Positions 17,516-26,493 of a stretch of 64,000 nucleotides of DNA are shown piece by piece. Within the stretch, counting starts at the first letter, position 1, and each line of letters begins with the position of its first letter. Source of the DNA: Thermococcus siculi (lineage in GTDB: Archaea; Methanobacteriota_B; Thermococci; Thermococcales; Thermococcaceae); NCBI RefSeq assembly GCF_002214505.1, contig NZ_CP015103.1, positions 1,736,001 to 1,800,000 of the forward strand. The letters run 5' to 3'. The notes beneath the pieces were generated by a model. The model worked only from the letters and a program-made list of their open reading frames with translations. It did no database searches and was not told the DNA's origin. The translations under genes and the position numbers were made by a program.

Positions 17516-17791
17516 GTGGTTAGTATCCGCCTGAAGGTCGGCCCGAAGGGCCAGATAGTCATCCCCAAGGTGTTCCGTGAGGCCTATGGGATAAAGGAGG
17601 GCGGGGAGGTTATAGTGGAACCCCGCGAAGATGAACTGGTCATCAAGAGAGTACCTGACACAGAGGAACTCCTAAGAAAGCTCAAGGAGTACCACAAAAA
17701 GAGAAAGGGGAAAAAGCTGGTAAAACTTGGGGATCTGAAGGGAATAAGCCTCGAAGATGAGTTCGATGAGGCCTGGGGGATCGAGGAATGA
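17516..17791 (+). CDS. vapB: VapB-type antitoxin, AbrB/SpoVT fold
   Basis: Antitoxin of a type II VapBC module; it binds its own promoter and the toxin. From the GTG at 17516 the product is 91 aa beginning MVSIRLKVGPKGQIVIPK, a classic swapped-hairpin AbrB DNA-binding domain, followed by a Lys-rich helix and an acidic toxin-binding tail (ISLEDEFDEAWGIEE). The GTG is preferred because GGTGAT sits four bases before it, the spacing seen at other starts here; ATG 17504 has no ribosome site. TATA box CCTTTTATCGG at about 17475. Overlaps vapC by ATGA. Confidence 0.88.
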   Translation: MVSIRLKVGPKGQIVIPKVFREAYGIKEGGEVIVEPREDELVIKRVPDTEELLRKLKEYHKKRKGKKLVKLGDLKGISLEDEFDEAWGIEE

Positions 17792-18195
17792 AGCTCCTTA
17801 TCGACACCAGCCTTTTCGTCTATTTAAACGCCAACATGGGAGACGAACTCGCCGAGAGGCTCGATCGCTTCTACACGGAGCTGGTCAGGGACAATGAAGC
17901 TTACACCAATGTCCTCGTTCTGGATGAACTTATCCACGTCTCCAGAAGGAAGTACGGGGTAAGCTATCCCGACACGATATCCTTCATTGAGGACATTATA
18001 CTGCCCGCTGTGAGGGTGCTTCCCATCACGTTTAACGATTACCTCACCGCCAAAGAACTCATCCTCAAATACAACCTCCGCCCATCTGATGCCCTCCACA
18101 TTGCCACCATTCAAAACAACGGCCTCCAGGCTATCGTGAGTGAGGATGAGGACTTTGATAAACTTCCCATAAAGAGGCTCTGGCTGGAGGTGTGA
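17788..18195 (+). CDS. vapC: VapC-type PIN-domain ribonuclease toxin
   Basis: PIN-domain endoribonuclease toxin, 135 aa. Acidic catalytic residues are visible: Asp6 (LLIDTSLF), Glu near 46 (LVLDELIH), Asp near 99 (RPSDALHIA) and Asp near 117-119 (SEDEDF). The ATG at 17788 overlaps the stop of vapB by four bases, the usual VapBC coupling. VapC toxins cut RNA (tRNA or rRNA) when VapB is lost. Confidence 0.92.
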   Translation: MKLLIDTSLFVYLNANMGDELAERLDRFYTELVRDNEAYTNVLVLDELIHVSRRKYGVSYPDTISFIEDIILPAVRVLPITFNDYLTAKELILKYNLRPSDALHIATIQNNGLQAIVSEDEDFDKLPIKRLWLEV

Positions 18196-18197
18196 TT

Positions 18198-19025
18198 ATG
18201 GAGGTTTACAAGGCCAAGTTTGGAACTCCCGAAAGAGGATGGGTCATCCTCGTCCACGGCCTCGGCGAACACAGTGGAAGGTATGGAAAGCTCATCTCGA
18301 TGCTCAACGATGCAGGCTTTGCCGTCTACACCTTCGACTGGCCCGGACACGGAAAGAGTCCGGGGAAGAGGGGCCATGCAAGCGTTGAGGAAGCTATGGA
18401 GATAATAGACGACCTCATCGATGAAATCGGCGAGAGACCCTTCATATTCGGCCACAGCCTCGGCGGGCTGACGGTTATACGGTACGCGGAGACGAGGCCA
18501 GACAGGATAAGGGGCGTTGTAGCCTCCTCCCCTGCCCTCGCCAAAAGCCCCAAGACGCCGGGCTTCATGGTAGCCCTCGCCAAAGTTCTTGGAAGAATAA
18601 CTCCAGGCCTGACCCTCTCAAACGGCCTCGATCCGGAACTTCTTTCCAGGAATCCCGATGCAGTGAAGCGCTACGTAGAAGACCCCCTCGTCCACGACAG
18701 GATTTCCGCCAAGCTCGGCATGAGCATCTTCGACAACATGGAGCTGGCCCACAGGGAGGCGGACAGGATTAGAGTTCCGGTCCTTCTTCTCGTGGGCACC
18801 GGCGACCTCATAACCCCACCGGAGGGGGCCAGGAAGCTCTTTGAGGAGCTTAAGGTGGAGGATAAAACCATCAAGGAATTTGAGGGAGCCTACCACGAGA
18901 TCTTTGAAGACCCGGAGTGGGGCGAGGAGTTCCACAGAACGATAGTGGAGTGGCTCGTGGCCCATTCCATGGAGGCTACAGGATGGAAGTCAGCAGAGAG
19001 AGCATCTTCCATTATGGGGGATTGA
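18198..19025 (+). CDS. Alpha/beta hydrolase, monoacylglycerol lipase/lysophospholipase type
   Basis: Serine hydrolase of the alpha/beta fold, 275 aa, likely acting on lysophospholipid or monoacylglycerol-like esters. Seen: oxyanion segment VHGLGEHSGRYG, nucleophile elbow FGHSLGG near 93-99, acid in VGTGDLITPP near 202-207 and His in AYHEIFED near 233. GGAGGTGATT precedes ATG 18198. Its last 43 nt overlap the next gene, and the C-terminal tail after EWLVAHS is unlike the family, so the tail may be non-essential. Confidence 0.88.
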   Translation: MEVYKAKFGTPERGWVILVHGLGEHSGRYGKLISMLNDAGFAVYTFDWPGHGKSPGKRGHASVEEAMEIIDDLIDEIGERPFIFGHSLGGLTVIRYAETRPDRIRGVVASSPALAKSPKTPGFMVALAKVLGRITPGLTLSNGLDPELLSRNPDAVKRYVEDPLVHDRISAKLGMSIFDNMELAHREADRIRVPVLLLVGTGDLITPPEGARKLFEELKVEDKTIKEFEGAYHEIFEDPEWGEEFHRTIVEWLVAHSMEATGWKSAERASSIMGD

Positions 19026-19615
19026 TCCCCCTCCTCACGATTCCATGGCTGGGGACGACATGGGTTATCTTCACGGTTCTCGCGGTGATATACCATTTCA
19101 GGGATAGGGTGTGGGGAATCTACCGGAGATATGGAGGCAATTTTAAAGTGTACCTGCTCGTTGGGATGGCCTCCGCCTATCTGGTGGAGGTGCTCGCTAT
19201 AATCGACAACCTGAAACTCCCTCCGGAGGAGAGGATACTCCTCCATCCCGACCCCATGAGTGACCTGTATCTGGCGCTCGCATACTACCTCCCCTTCGTC
19301 CTCTACTGGGGACTGGCGGTGAGGAGGTACGACTACTCCTGGTGGGAGGTTTTCCTGATAGGCGGTGCCACCGGAATATTGATGGAGCAGACGGGGGCGG
19401 TGTTCTTCTCCTTTAACCCAATGGCATGGCTCTACGTCCTCCTCGTCTACGGCTCCTACAAGGCCATTCCAGTGCTCATAGCGGAGGACTGCCTGAAGAA
19501 AAGGGAGAGGGGGCACATTGAGAGGTGGAAGAAGCTCGCCCTCGGCCTGCTGATAGAGTTCGTGGCCTTCCTCTCGGCAGGTGCTCTGCTGTGGGTTTTC
19601 AAAATTCCCCTGTAG
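18983..19615 (+). CDS. Integral membrane protein, unknown
   Basis: A 210-aa protein with about six hydrophobic segments (near 10-33, 52-72, 92-112, 123-141, 146-164, 187-206) and few charged loops. Not recognised. The ATG at 18983 has GGAGG seven bases upstream, inside the 3' end of the lipase-like gene, and gives a 43-nt overlap; an earlier in-frame start exists (18917) but lies deeper in that gene and has no ribosome site. Lipase linkage hints at a lipid-related role, which is inference only. Confidence 0.7.
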   Translation: MEVSRESIFHYGGLIPLLTIPWLGTTWVIFTVLAVIYHFRDRVWGIYRRYGGNFKVYLLVGMASAYLVEVLAIIDNLKLPPEERILLHPDPMSDLYLALAYYLPFVLYWGLAVRRYDYSWWEVFLIGGATGILMEQTGAVFFSFNPMAWLYVLLVYGSYKAIPVLIAEDCLKKRERGHIERWKKLALGLLIEFVAFLSAGALLWVFKIPL

Positions 19616-19697
19616 TGGGGGCTGCGTCTTCCTTCGGCACAACCCTTTTATCGGTAGGGTAGAAGGAATCCAGTGAGAGATACGATTTGGAGGCCCA

Positions 19698-20546
19698 GTG
19701 GGGGTATGCAGTCCCAGGGTGGTTTCGGTGATCCTCGACACCTTTTCCCGGTTTCTTGAGAGATGGGATGGGAGCGTGGGTAGCTGGCATCTCTATATCC
19801 AGGAGTACCCGGAGCTATTTGAGAAAATAAAGTGGGACTACGAGCGCTATAAAATGGACTGGAGGGAGTTCACGCGAGTTCTCTCAAAACGAGACGTGGA
19901 GGAGCTAAGACTCGCACACGAAAAGCTGCTTGAGGTTCTTCCCAAGGTAGAAAGCCAGATCGATGGGCTTTTCGGGGTCAAGCCAGAGGACTACAACGTT
20001 GTTATCTACGTCGGACTCGAAAACGGTGCCGGCTGGGTGACCGAATTCCTTGGAAAGCCCTCCGTCCTGTTTGGCCTTGAGGCGATAGCGGAGCTGGGAT
20101 GGCAGGAAAAGCTCGATGGGCTGGTTGCTCACGAGCTTGGCCACGTGGTTCACTGGCTCCTCAGGGGAGAGAACATAGAGGAACTTGAGGACGAACCTAT
20201 GATGTGGCTCTACACTGAGGGTTTTGCCCAGAGGGTTGAGGACTCCGTGAGCGGAAGGCCCTGGCACCTAGAGGAGGAAGGGTGGTTCGAGTGGTGTGAG
20301 GAGAACGAGGGGCTCCTGAAGGCTGAATTCCTAAGAAGGATTAAGGAGAACGAACCCCTGAACCCGTTTTTTGGCTCATGGTACACTCTCTTCGGGAAAC
20401 AGTTCACCGGCTACTACCTTGGCTACACCTTCATACGCTGGCTCGAGGGTTCCTATTCTATCGAAAAAATCGCAAAGCTCGAAAGGGATGAAGTCATGCA
20501 CGCCATTCTCCGCTTCCTGGGGCAACGTGGGGATGTGGCAAAATGA
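19698..20546 (+). CDS. HEXXH zinc metallopeptidase-like protein
   Basis: A 282-aa soluble protein with HELGHVVHW near 146-154 and a downstream glutamate in YTEGFAQRV near 173-180, the layout of gluzincin zinc peptidases (HEXXH plus third ligand Glu). Similar to uncharacterised DUF2268-like proteins. The start is unsure: GTG 19698 is close behind GGAGG, while GTG 19728 gives a cleaner N-terminus. CCTTTTATCGG near 19644 is the promoter. Overlaps the next gene by ATGA, so the two are probably one unit. Confidence 0.72.
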   Translation: MGVCSPRVVSVILDTFSRFLERWDGSVGSWHLYIQEYPELFEKIKWDYERYKMDWREFTRVLSKRDVEELRLAHEKLLEVLPKVESQIDGLFGVKPEDYNVVIYVGLENGAGWVTEFLGKPSVLFGLEAIAELGWQEKLDGLVAHELGHVVHWLLRGENIEELEDEPMMWLYTEGFAQRVEDSVSGRPWHLEEEGWFEWCEENEGLLKAEFLRRIKENEPLNPFFGSWYTLFGKQFTGYYLGYTFIRWLEGSYSIEKIAKLERDEVMHAILRFLGQRGDVAK

Positions 20547-21463
20547 GAAAGATGGTCTTGGAGGCCTATGAGATCCGGTTCCTCACGAGGCTCTTCACGG
20601 GTTTTCTCGTGCTCTTCCTCGCCACGATCCTCCTAATCATCGTGGAGCTTGTGGGTGAGGGGGCATCGCAGGAGGCCCTCACGGGGCTTCTCATTTACCT
20701 CGTCTTTGCAATCGTTGTGGTATGGCTCATGGTGTTCTCCCTGAGAAAGATGGGGGAGGGACCCAAGAGGGCCGCGCGGCTGGCCGAGGAAACAGTGTTC
20801 GAGGGAAATCGCCTCGTGTTTCCGGCCGAGCTGGAGTTTGATTACGGAAGGGTCACCCTCACTGAGCGGCCGCAACGGGCACGGCCGTGGAAAGGATTCA
20901 AGAGAACCGGAAGAAGACGGGCGTCAGCACTGGAATTTCCGGATGAGGGCTTCAAGTTCGTGGCGACCGGGGAGAAGGGGTTCGCGGACTTCCCTGCCAT
21001 AATGATAACGACCAAGCCCTACGAGAGGACGGTTATTATCTTCATGACGGACAGGGGAGAGGTGACGGCAAAAAAGCTCGTCACCGGGACCGCCACGGGC
21101 GAAAACCTGGGTGTCGAGGTGGAAGGTCGCCGAAAAGAGCTGATTGGAAGATTTTACAGCCTTCCCGGAAAGGAAAAGCGGGTTGAAGTGTTCCTGAGCG
21201 CCCCCGAGAACCCCGAGGTGGCCGTGAAAATAGGGGACTCATCCACCGCGGAGTTCAGGCATCCAATGCTGCCGGATGAAAAAATCGTGGTGTTCTGTCC
21301 CTACGGAAGCCTGAGCATAGGAAATCTTCTGAGAACCCTGAAACACCCCTCAACCGCCCTCGGGCACGGGGAGTTTCTGCTGGGGTTCAGGCTGCCGAGG
21401 CGCGGGGGAGAGCTGGCCACGTACAAATTCGAGGTCGTGCTCAAAGAGGGACCGGAATGGTAG
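20543..21463 (+). CDS. Membrane protein with two N-terminal TM helices, unknown
   Basis: A 306-aa protein with two transmembrane helices (about 15-38 and 46-67) and a large, basic, strand-rich cytoplasmic domain (about 75-306). No family recognised. The ATG overlaps the stop of the HEXXH gene (ATGA), suggesting that the membrane protein and the metallopeptidase act together. No catalytic motif seen. Confidence 0.7.
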   Translation: MRKMVLEAYEIRFLTRLFTGFLVLFLATILLIIVELVGEGASQEALTGLLIYLVFAIVVVWLMVFSLRKMGEGPKRAARLAEETVFEGNRLVFPAELEFDYGRVTLTERPQRARPWKGFKRTGRRRASALEFPDEGFKFVATGEKGFADFPAIMITTKPYERTVIIFMTDRGEVTAKKLVTGTATGENLGVEVEGRRKELIGRFYSLPGKEKRVEVFLSAPENPEVAVKIGDSSTAEFRHPMLPDEKIVVFCPYGSLSIGNLLRTLKHPSTALGHGEFLLGFRLPRRGGELATYKFEVVLKEGPEW

Positions 21464-21520
21464 ACAGCGGCAGATCGGGGAAAGGGAAAATCGAGGAAAA
21501 GATTTTGGACTTTCTGAGGG

Positions 21521-22540
21521 TTAGATGTTCTCCCTCAGGTCGATTATGTGCTCCATCTCCGGCCCGGTCTTTATGAGGCCAACTGGCACGCCGACTCTCT
21601 CCTCTATCTCCTCAATGAACTCCCTGGCCCTCTTCGGGAGTTTGTCGTAGTCCGTGACGCCGAAAGCGCTTTTGTCGTACTTGTCGAGCATGGTTATCGC
21701 GAGCATCGTCGCCCCGTTGAGCCTCGCGGAGTAGCGGGCGAACTCGAAGTCGAACCAGCCCACGCGCCTCCTCCTGCCCGTGACGGTTCCGTACTCAACG
21801 AGACCCAGCTTTTCAGCTTCTTCCCCGCTCATCTCTGTCGGGAACGGACCCGCCCCAACACGCGTCGGGAAGCTCTTGAAGACGACGATGACGTCATCCA
21901 CCCTCGTTGGACCGATTCCAACGTCGCTCGCTATTGCCGAGGCCGTGGTGTCCTTGGAAGTGACGTATGGGTAGGTCCCGTAATAGAGGCTCAGCCCGAA
22001 GCCCTGGGTTCCCTCAACCAGAACGAGCTTGCCCTCGTCGAGCGCATCGTTCACCTCGGCTGCAACGTCCGTGAGATAGGGTTCAAGCTCCCCGATGTCC
22101 CTGGCGAGCTTCGCCGTCCTCATCACCCTGTCGGCGTTCGCCGGCCCGCAGCCGCTCCCGGTGGTTCCTATCTTCCCGTGGAGATGGCCGTTGGTGCTGT
22201 CGAGCTTCTTGTGCCCTTCCTCAATTATCGCACAGCGGTAGTCGATGCCGACGCGCCTGGCAACCTCGAAGTCCCTCAGGTGCTCAAGTTCGTGAAAGAA
22301 GACCTCGGGGTCAACCAAAACACCGGCCCCCACGAGGAGCCTCGCATCCCTCTGGATGAAGCCCGTCGGGAGCTGTCTCACCGCGTACTTCTTCCCGTTT
22401 ATGAAGACGCTGTGTCCCGCGTTGGTTCCTACCCCACCGCGCGCTATCACATCTGGCCTGTCCTTCAGGGCAAGGTACGCTATAACTGAACCCTTGCCCT
22501 CGTCCCCCCATTGACCGCCAACAACGATGTAGCTCGGCAT
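21521..22540 (-). CDS. purA: Adenylosuccinate synthetase
   Basis: Converts IMP, aspartate and GTP to adenylosuccinate (EC 6.3.4.4), first step from IMP to AMP. The 339-aa product is the short archaeal form, lacking insertions of the roughly 430-aa bacterial enzyme. P-loop-like [11 protein letters not shown] near 8-18, catalytic GTNAGHSV near 39-46, [14 protein letters not shown] near 125-138 and [27 protein letters not shown] ribosome site. The next enzyme of the pathway, PurB, is also in the window. Confidence 0.96.
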   Translation of the reverse strand: MPSYIVVGGQWGDEGKGSVIAYLALKDRPDVIARGGVGTNAGHSVFINGKKYAVRQLPTGFIQRDARLLVGAGVLVDPEVFFHELEHLRDFEVARRVGIDYRCAIIEEGHKKLDSTNGHLHGKIGTTGSGCGPANADRVMRTAKLARDIGELEPYLTDVAAEVNDALDEGKLVLVEGTQGFGLSLYYGTYPYVTSKDTTASAIASDVGIGPTRVDDVIVVFKSFPTRVGAGPFPTEMSGEEAEKLGLVEYGTVTGRRRRVGWFDFEFARYSARLNGATMLAITMLDKYDKSAFGVTDYDKLPKRAREFIEEIEERVGVPVGLIKTGPEMEHIIDLRENI

Positions 22541-22674
22541 GGTTCCTTACCCAGGTTTAAGTCAATAGGGGCCTTATAACGATTTCGAATTAGACACGAA
22601 ACAGTTAAAGAATTGGCCAGCAGGCCGGCAAAAGATTAAAACCCGTGACAAAAACCAAAGGTGGAGGAGTGCCT

Positions 22675-23610
22675 ATGAGGAACAAGCTGGTCGTCGTCAC
22701 GGGCGGCGCTGGATTCATAGGCTCCCACATAGCCTGGGAGCTGGTAAAGGACAACGAAGTGATAATCATCGACAACCTCTACACGGGGAAGGAGGAGAAC
22801 GTCCCGCCGGGAGCGAAGCTGGTAAGGGCGGACATAAGGGACTATGAAGCCATCGCGGAACTGATAAGCCACGCGGACTACGTCTTCCACGAGGCGGCAC
22901 AGGTGAGCGTCGTCGAGAGCGTTCAGAATCCGGTCTTCACGGAGGAAGTCAACGTTCTCGGGACGCTGAACATTCTGAAGGCCCTACTCCAGGGCCACGG
23001 GAAGCTGATCTTCGCATCCTCTGCGGCGGTCTACGGCGACAACCCCAACCTTCCGCTCAAGGAGACCGAGAGGCCAAAGCCGTTGTCCCCTTACGGTGTC
23101 ACCAAGTGGAGTGCCGAGGAGTATCTCCGCGTTTTCCACGAGCTGTACGGCCTTCCGGTTGTTGCCCTCCGCTACTTCAACGTCTTCGGACCGAGGCAGA
23201 GCGCCAACCAGTACGCCGGAGTTATAAGCATCTTCATAAACCGGGCGCTGAAGGGGGAGCCGCTGGTTATCTTCGGCGACGGGAAGCAGACGCGCGATTT
23301 CATCTACGTAAAGGATGTAGTTAGGGCGAACATTCTCGTGGCCGAGAACAGAAAAGCGAACGGGAGGGTCTTCAACGTCGCGACCGGAAAGCAGACGAGC
23401 ATACTGGAGCTTGCAACCAAGGTAATCGAGATAACAGGCTCAAACGGCTCGATACTCTTCGACAGACCGAGGCCCGGCGACATAAGGCACAGCCTCGCGG
23501 ACATAAGCGAGATAAGGAAGCTCGGCTTCGAACCGGAGTGGTCGCTGGAAGAAGGGCTGAAGAAGACGGTGGAGTGGTACCAGAGTCAGGGTTTGAACAC
23601 CACAAGATAG
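22675..23610 (+). CDS. NAD-dependent nucleotide-sugar epimerase (UDP-glucose 4-epimerase-like)
   Basis: Extended SDR epimerase, 311 aa, that probably interconverts UDP-glucose/galactose or N-acetyl forms for glycan synthesis. TGGAGFIGSH near 8-17 binds NAD, IDNLYTG follows, and the catalytic SSAAVYG and YGVTK (Tyr-x-x-x-Lys) near 122-143 are intact; RYFNVFGPRQ is typical. ATG 22675 has GGTGGAGGAG; an earlier in-frame start (22645) adds ten residues before the Rossmann strand and is rejected. Its 3' end overlaps the convergent DUF2341 gene by 25 bp. Confidence 0.9.
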   Translation: MRNKLVVVTGGAGFIGSHIAWELVKDNEVIIIDNLYTGKEENVPPGAKLVRADIRDYEAIAELISHADYVFHEAAQVSVVESVQNPVFTEEVNVLGTLNILKALLQGHGKLIFASSAAVYGDNPNLPLKETERPKPLSPYGVTKWSAEEYLRVFHELYGLPVVALRYFNVFGPRQSANQYAGVISIFINRALKGEPLVIFGDGKQTRDFIYVKDVVRANILVAENRKANGRVFNVATGKQTSILELATKVIEITGSNGSILFDRPRPGDIRHSLADISEIRKLGFEPEWSLEEGLKKTVEWYQSQGLNTTR

Positions 23611-24989
23611 TAGTCTCCTTCAATAGTGGGGGTATCCACCTCTGGCTCTTTAGGCACGTGCTTTCTTAAGGCCACCCAGTCAAAGGTGATGAAAGGATTC
23701 CTTCGGGGGAGGGTGATCGCGCCCAAACCAAAGAAACCCTCAATTGGCGTTAATCCCTCAATATAAACCTTGGGACTCAAGTCCTCAAAGGTATAAACAG
23801 TCCCATTGGAGTTCACGTAGATATGGAATATGTGCGAAGATCTCAAAGTATAAGGATTAGATATTGAGTCATAATCGGTAACTACACTGACGGTAGATAC
23901 GTTTATGTCCACGAGGTGATCTTCGTTACTCCCTAGAACCCGGTATAATGCTTCTCCTGACCCTATTTTCGTAATAGGGTCGATGAAAACTGCATAGAAT
24001 GGACCATAGTTGTTCCGCTTAGCCCGCCGAAGAGTTCCATTTACAATAACAGTATAAGATTTGGGCAAGGTGACTTTTGTCCAGATACTGCTTTTCTGTG
24101 GCAGTTTGACCAAACTATTTGAGACTTCAATCGGATCAGATTCATAGTGATAATTCCACTTGTTCGTATCTAGTGAGTCCCCATTGAAATCATCGAAAAA
24201 CAGGAATATTTTATTCGGGTCAACGTATGTAGGATCATAACTCGCTGCGTCACCCCAGTAAAAGTAAATAGACGTGTTTTCATAGGGCGAAAGGTTCATC
24301 AGAACCCAGAATAGCGTCACGTTCAAGTTCGGATCGTACCTGTACCAGTAATATAGGCGGTTTCCATCTGCATCTGTGAAGTATGGATAATCCCAGGAGC
24401 CTGAGAGATTGAATTCAACCGCATAGTCGGTCAGATAAGTGCCGTTCTTTTCATGAACGGGTAGTACCAGCCTTCCACTTGAAGATCCACTAAACTTATG
24501 TCCAACACCAAGCTTTTGGACACTAACTGTTATGGATCTATAGGGACACTGAGAATAATCAGGGGAGAGCAAAATTATTGTTATGTTCTCAACGGTTGGT
24601 GACCGATAAGTCTGATCACTATTGGTAATATTCTCGGGTGGGATATGAAGGGGTTGTCCAGCAGGAAGATTACTGGAGAGGGTGCCGTTTGCATGGTGCT
24701 CCCCAGTAGACCTTCTACCCTGTATGGTTATGTTGAGAAACCATTTGGTCCCCCGAGGCAGGGAATCCGAGAAAGTGATGTTAATGTAACCTATTTGCCA
24801 CCGCGATCCAAACAATCCGGAGGGCTCCCACTTAATATACACACTAGCCTGAACTGCAGGGCTCACCACATCACAACTCCCAGCACCAATTTCCTGCACG
24901 TTCACGTTTATGCTGGGCACAGCTAACCCGAAGGTCACGGCAAGGAGCATGAGAATGAGAAAGAGGGAAGTAATCCTCAAGACCCGCAT
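23586..24989 (-). CDS. Secreted DUF2341-domain protein
   Basis: A 467-aa secreted protein with signal peptide (about 1-23), many N-glycosylation sequons and a DUF2341-like region (about 200-310: FNLSGSWDYPYFTDADG ... YYWGDAASYDPTYVDPNKIF, then FFDDFNGDSLDTNKW typical of the lectin-like part that follows). Such domains occur in archaeal surface or pilus-associated proteins and probably bind carbohydrate. The gene is noticeably AT-richer, with more ATA/TTA/AAT codons than its neighbours, suggesting recent acquisition or fast change. The promoter ATTTTTAAACTC lies upstream of 24989. Overlaps the epimerase tail. Confidence 0.78.
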   Translation of the reverse strand: MRVLRITSLFLILMLLAVTFGLAVPSINVNVQEIGAGSCDVVSPAVQASVYIKWEPSGLFGSRWQIGYINITFSDSLPRGTKWFLNITIQGRRSTGEHHANGTLSSNLPAGQPLHIPPENITNSDQTYRSPTVENITIILLSPDYSQCPYRSITVSVQKLGVGHKFSGSSSGRLVLPVHEKNGTYLTDYAVEFNLSGSWDYPYFTDADGNRLYYWYRYDPNLNVTLFWVLMNLSPYENTSIYFYWGDAASYDPTYVDPNKIFLFFDDFNGDSLDTNKWNYHYESDPIEVSNSLVKLPQKSSIWTKVTLPKSYTVIVNGTLRRAKRNNYGPFYAVFIDPITKIGSGEALYRVLGSNEDHLVDINVSTVSVVTDYDSISNPYTLRSSHIFHIYVNSNGTVYTFEDLSPKVYIEGLTPIEGFFGLGAITLPRRNPFITFDWVALRKHVPKEPEVDTPTIEGDYYLVVFKP

Positions 24990-25074
24990 CCTAGGCTCGG
25001 TTATTGTCCTTTGAGTTTAAAAATGTCTCCCTCCGAAGCCGTACCAAAAAGCCACAAAAAAGAACAGTAGAAAA

Positions 25075-25518
25075 TCACTTCTTAACACTGAAGCCCATCG
25101 CCTGCTCCTGCTGGATCCTCTGGGCCTTCTGAGCGAGCTCTCCGAGCTGGGATTCAAGCTTCTTCAGTCCCTCCTGGGTCTTGGCTATCGCGTCGTCGTA
25201 CTCCTTTATCCTGGCATCCAGGTAGGTAACCGCGTCGTCGAGGTTCTTCTCGATGGCGTAGCCGGCACCGACGCTGACGATGGCGTTCTCCTTGTCCTCT
25301 ATCCTCGCCCTGAGGAACGAACCGGCCCCAATGGGCACGAGTATCTCCGGCTTCTCGTCCTCGACCTTCTTCAGCTCCTCGAGAGTCTCCTTGACAGCCT
25401 GGAACTCGTTTCTTCCTAGGGTTAGCAGTTCGAGGTTCTGGGCCAGGAGCTGGGCCTGGGCCTGAAGGAGCTGGTACTCGTAAGCGAGCTTCTCAAGCTG
25501 TTCGTTCATCTCCGCCAT
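25075..25518 (-). CDS. pfdA: Prefoldin alpha subunit (GimC)
   Basis: Alpha subunit of the hexameric alpha2beta4 prefoldin, which holds unfolded proteins and passes them to the thermosome. The 147-aa product has two long coiled-coil helices (about 1-50 and 95-140) and a central beta hairpin region ([16 protein letters not shown] ... [13 protein letters not shown]). GGTGGTG ribosome site before ATG 25518. Monocistronic by spacing. Confidence 0.95.
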   Translation of the reverse strand: MAEMNEQLEKLAYEYQLLQAQAQLLAQNLELLTLGRNEFQAVKETLEELKKVEDEKPEILVPIGAGSFLRARIEDKENAIVSVGAGYAIEKNLDDAVTYLDARIKEYDDAIAKTQEGLKKLESQLGELAQKAQRIQQEQAMGFSVKK

Positions 25519-25602
25519 TTCACACCACCGGAACCACTTGGAGGGGAGGCTTTTAAGGTTTGGGTCGCGCCCGGAGAAAAGAGAAGGTCAAGAGGGAGAA
25601 GC

Positions 25603-26493
25603 TCACTTCAAAATCTCCGCCTTAACCCTCTCCGCTATATCCCTCATCGCTTCCGCTGCCTTTGAGTCCGGAAATGCCTCGACGAAGGGCTTCAGCATGG
25701 CCATGCTCCTGGGTATCGCCCTGTCGTAGGGCACCTCTCCGAGAACCGGTATCCCCTCGCTCTCGGCCCACTCCCTGAGGGCAGTGAAGCCCGGGTTGAT
25801 GTCCGCCTTGTTGATTATCAGGTAGGCCGGCTCCCTGAAGTGCTGGACGACCTTGTAGACCCTCTGAACGTCGCTGAGTGAGGCGGGCGTCGGCTCGGCT
25901 ATGAGTATCGCGACGTCGGCCCCGCCGAGGCTGGCTATGACCTGGCATCCGATTCCCGCGGCGCTGTCAACGACCATGTGCTCGAGACCCTGCTCCTCCA
26001 TGAGCCTCTTCGCCCACTCCTTCTCCTCCGTGACGAGCTTCCCGCTCTCCGGCCGGCCAACGTCGAGCTGGGCAGATATTATTGGAAAGCCATACTTCGT
26101 GGTGGCTCTCCTAATGACGCCGGAGCGGGCCTCTTCCAACGATATAGTTCCCGGAACGGGACAGACAAGGCCGCAGACGTTGCAGCCCTCGCAGGTAAGC
26201 TCGTTGACCACATAATTGCCGTCGTCATCGATGTAAATGCTGTCGTAGGGACAGCGCTCCATACATATGCCGCACCTTATGCAGCTCTCCGTGCTTATCC
26301 TCGCGACCTTCGCGCCTACGTGCTCCCTCTCCTCCTCCCACTCCCTAACTCCGAGGAGCAGGCCGAGGTTCGGGGCCTCAGCATCTGCGTCAACGGCAAC
26401 GAGCCTATAATCGTCCTTGAGGAAGTATAGGAGCGAAGCTGTTATCGTGCTCTTTCCAACGCCACCCTTGCCGCTGGCTATGGCTATCTGCAT
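25603..26493 (-). CDS. MinD-superfamily P-loop ATPase with inserted ferredoxin domain (copy 2)
   Basis: A 296-aa Mrp/MinD-like ATPase with deviant Walker A GKGGVGKST near 8-16 and an inserted 2x[4Fe-4S] ferredoxin domain: CIRCGICMERCP near 72-83 and CEGCNVCGLVCP near 102-113. This family (COG1149 type) is widespread in anaerobic archaea next to NifX-like genes and is thought to act in iron-sulfur or metal-cofactor handling; its reaction is not established. ATG 26493 overlaps the stop of the paralogue upstream (TGATG), so the two are co-translated. GGGGTGATGAG ribosome site. Confidence 0.92.
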   Translation of the reverse strand: MQIAIASGKGGVGKSTITASLLYFLKDDYRLVAVDADAEAPNLGLLLGVREWEEEREHVGAKVARISTESCIRCGICMERCPYDSIYIDDDGNYVVNELTCEGCNVCGLVCPVPGTISLEEARSGVIRRATTKYGFPIISAQLDVGRPESGKLVTEEKEWAKRLMEEQGLEHMVVDSAAGIGCQVIASLGGADVAILIAEPTPASLSDVQRVYKVVQHFREPAYLIINKADINPGFTALREWAESEGIPVLGEVPYDRAIPRSMAMLKPFVEAFPDSKAAEAMRDIAERVKAEILK

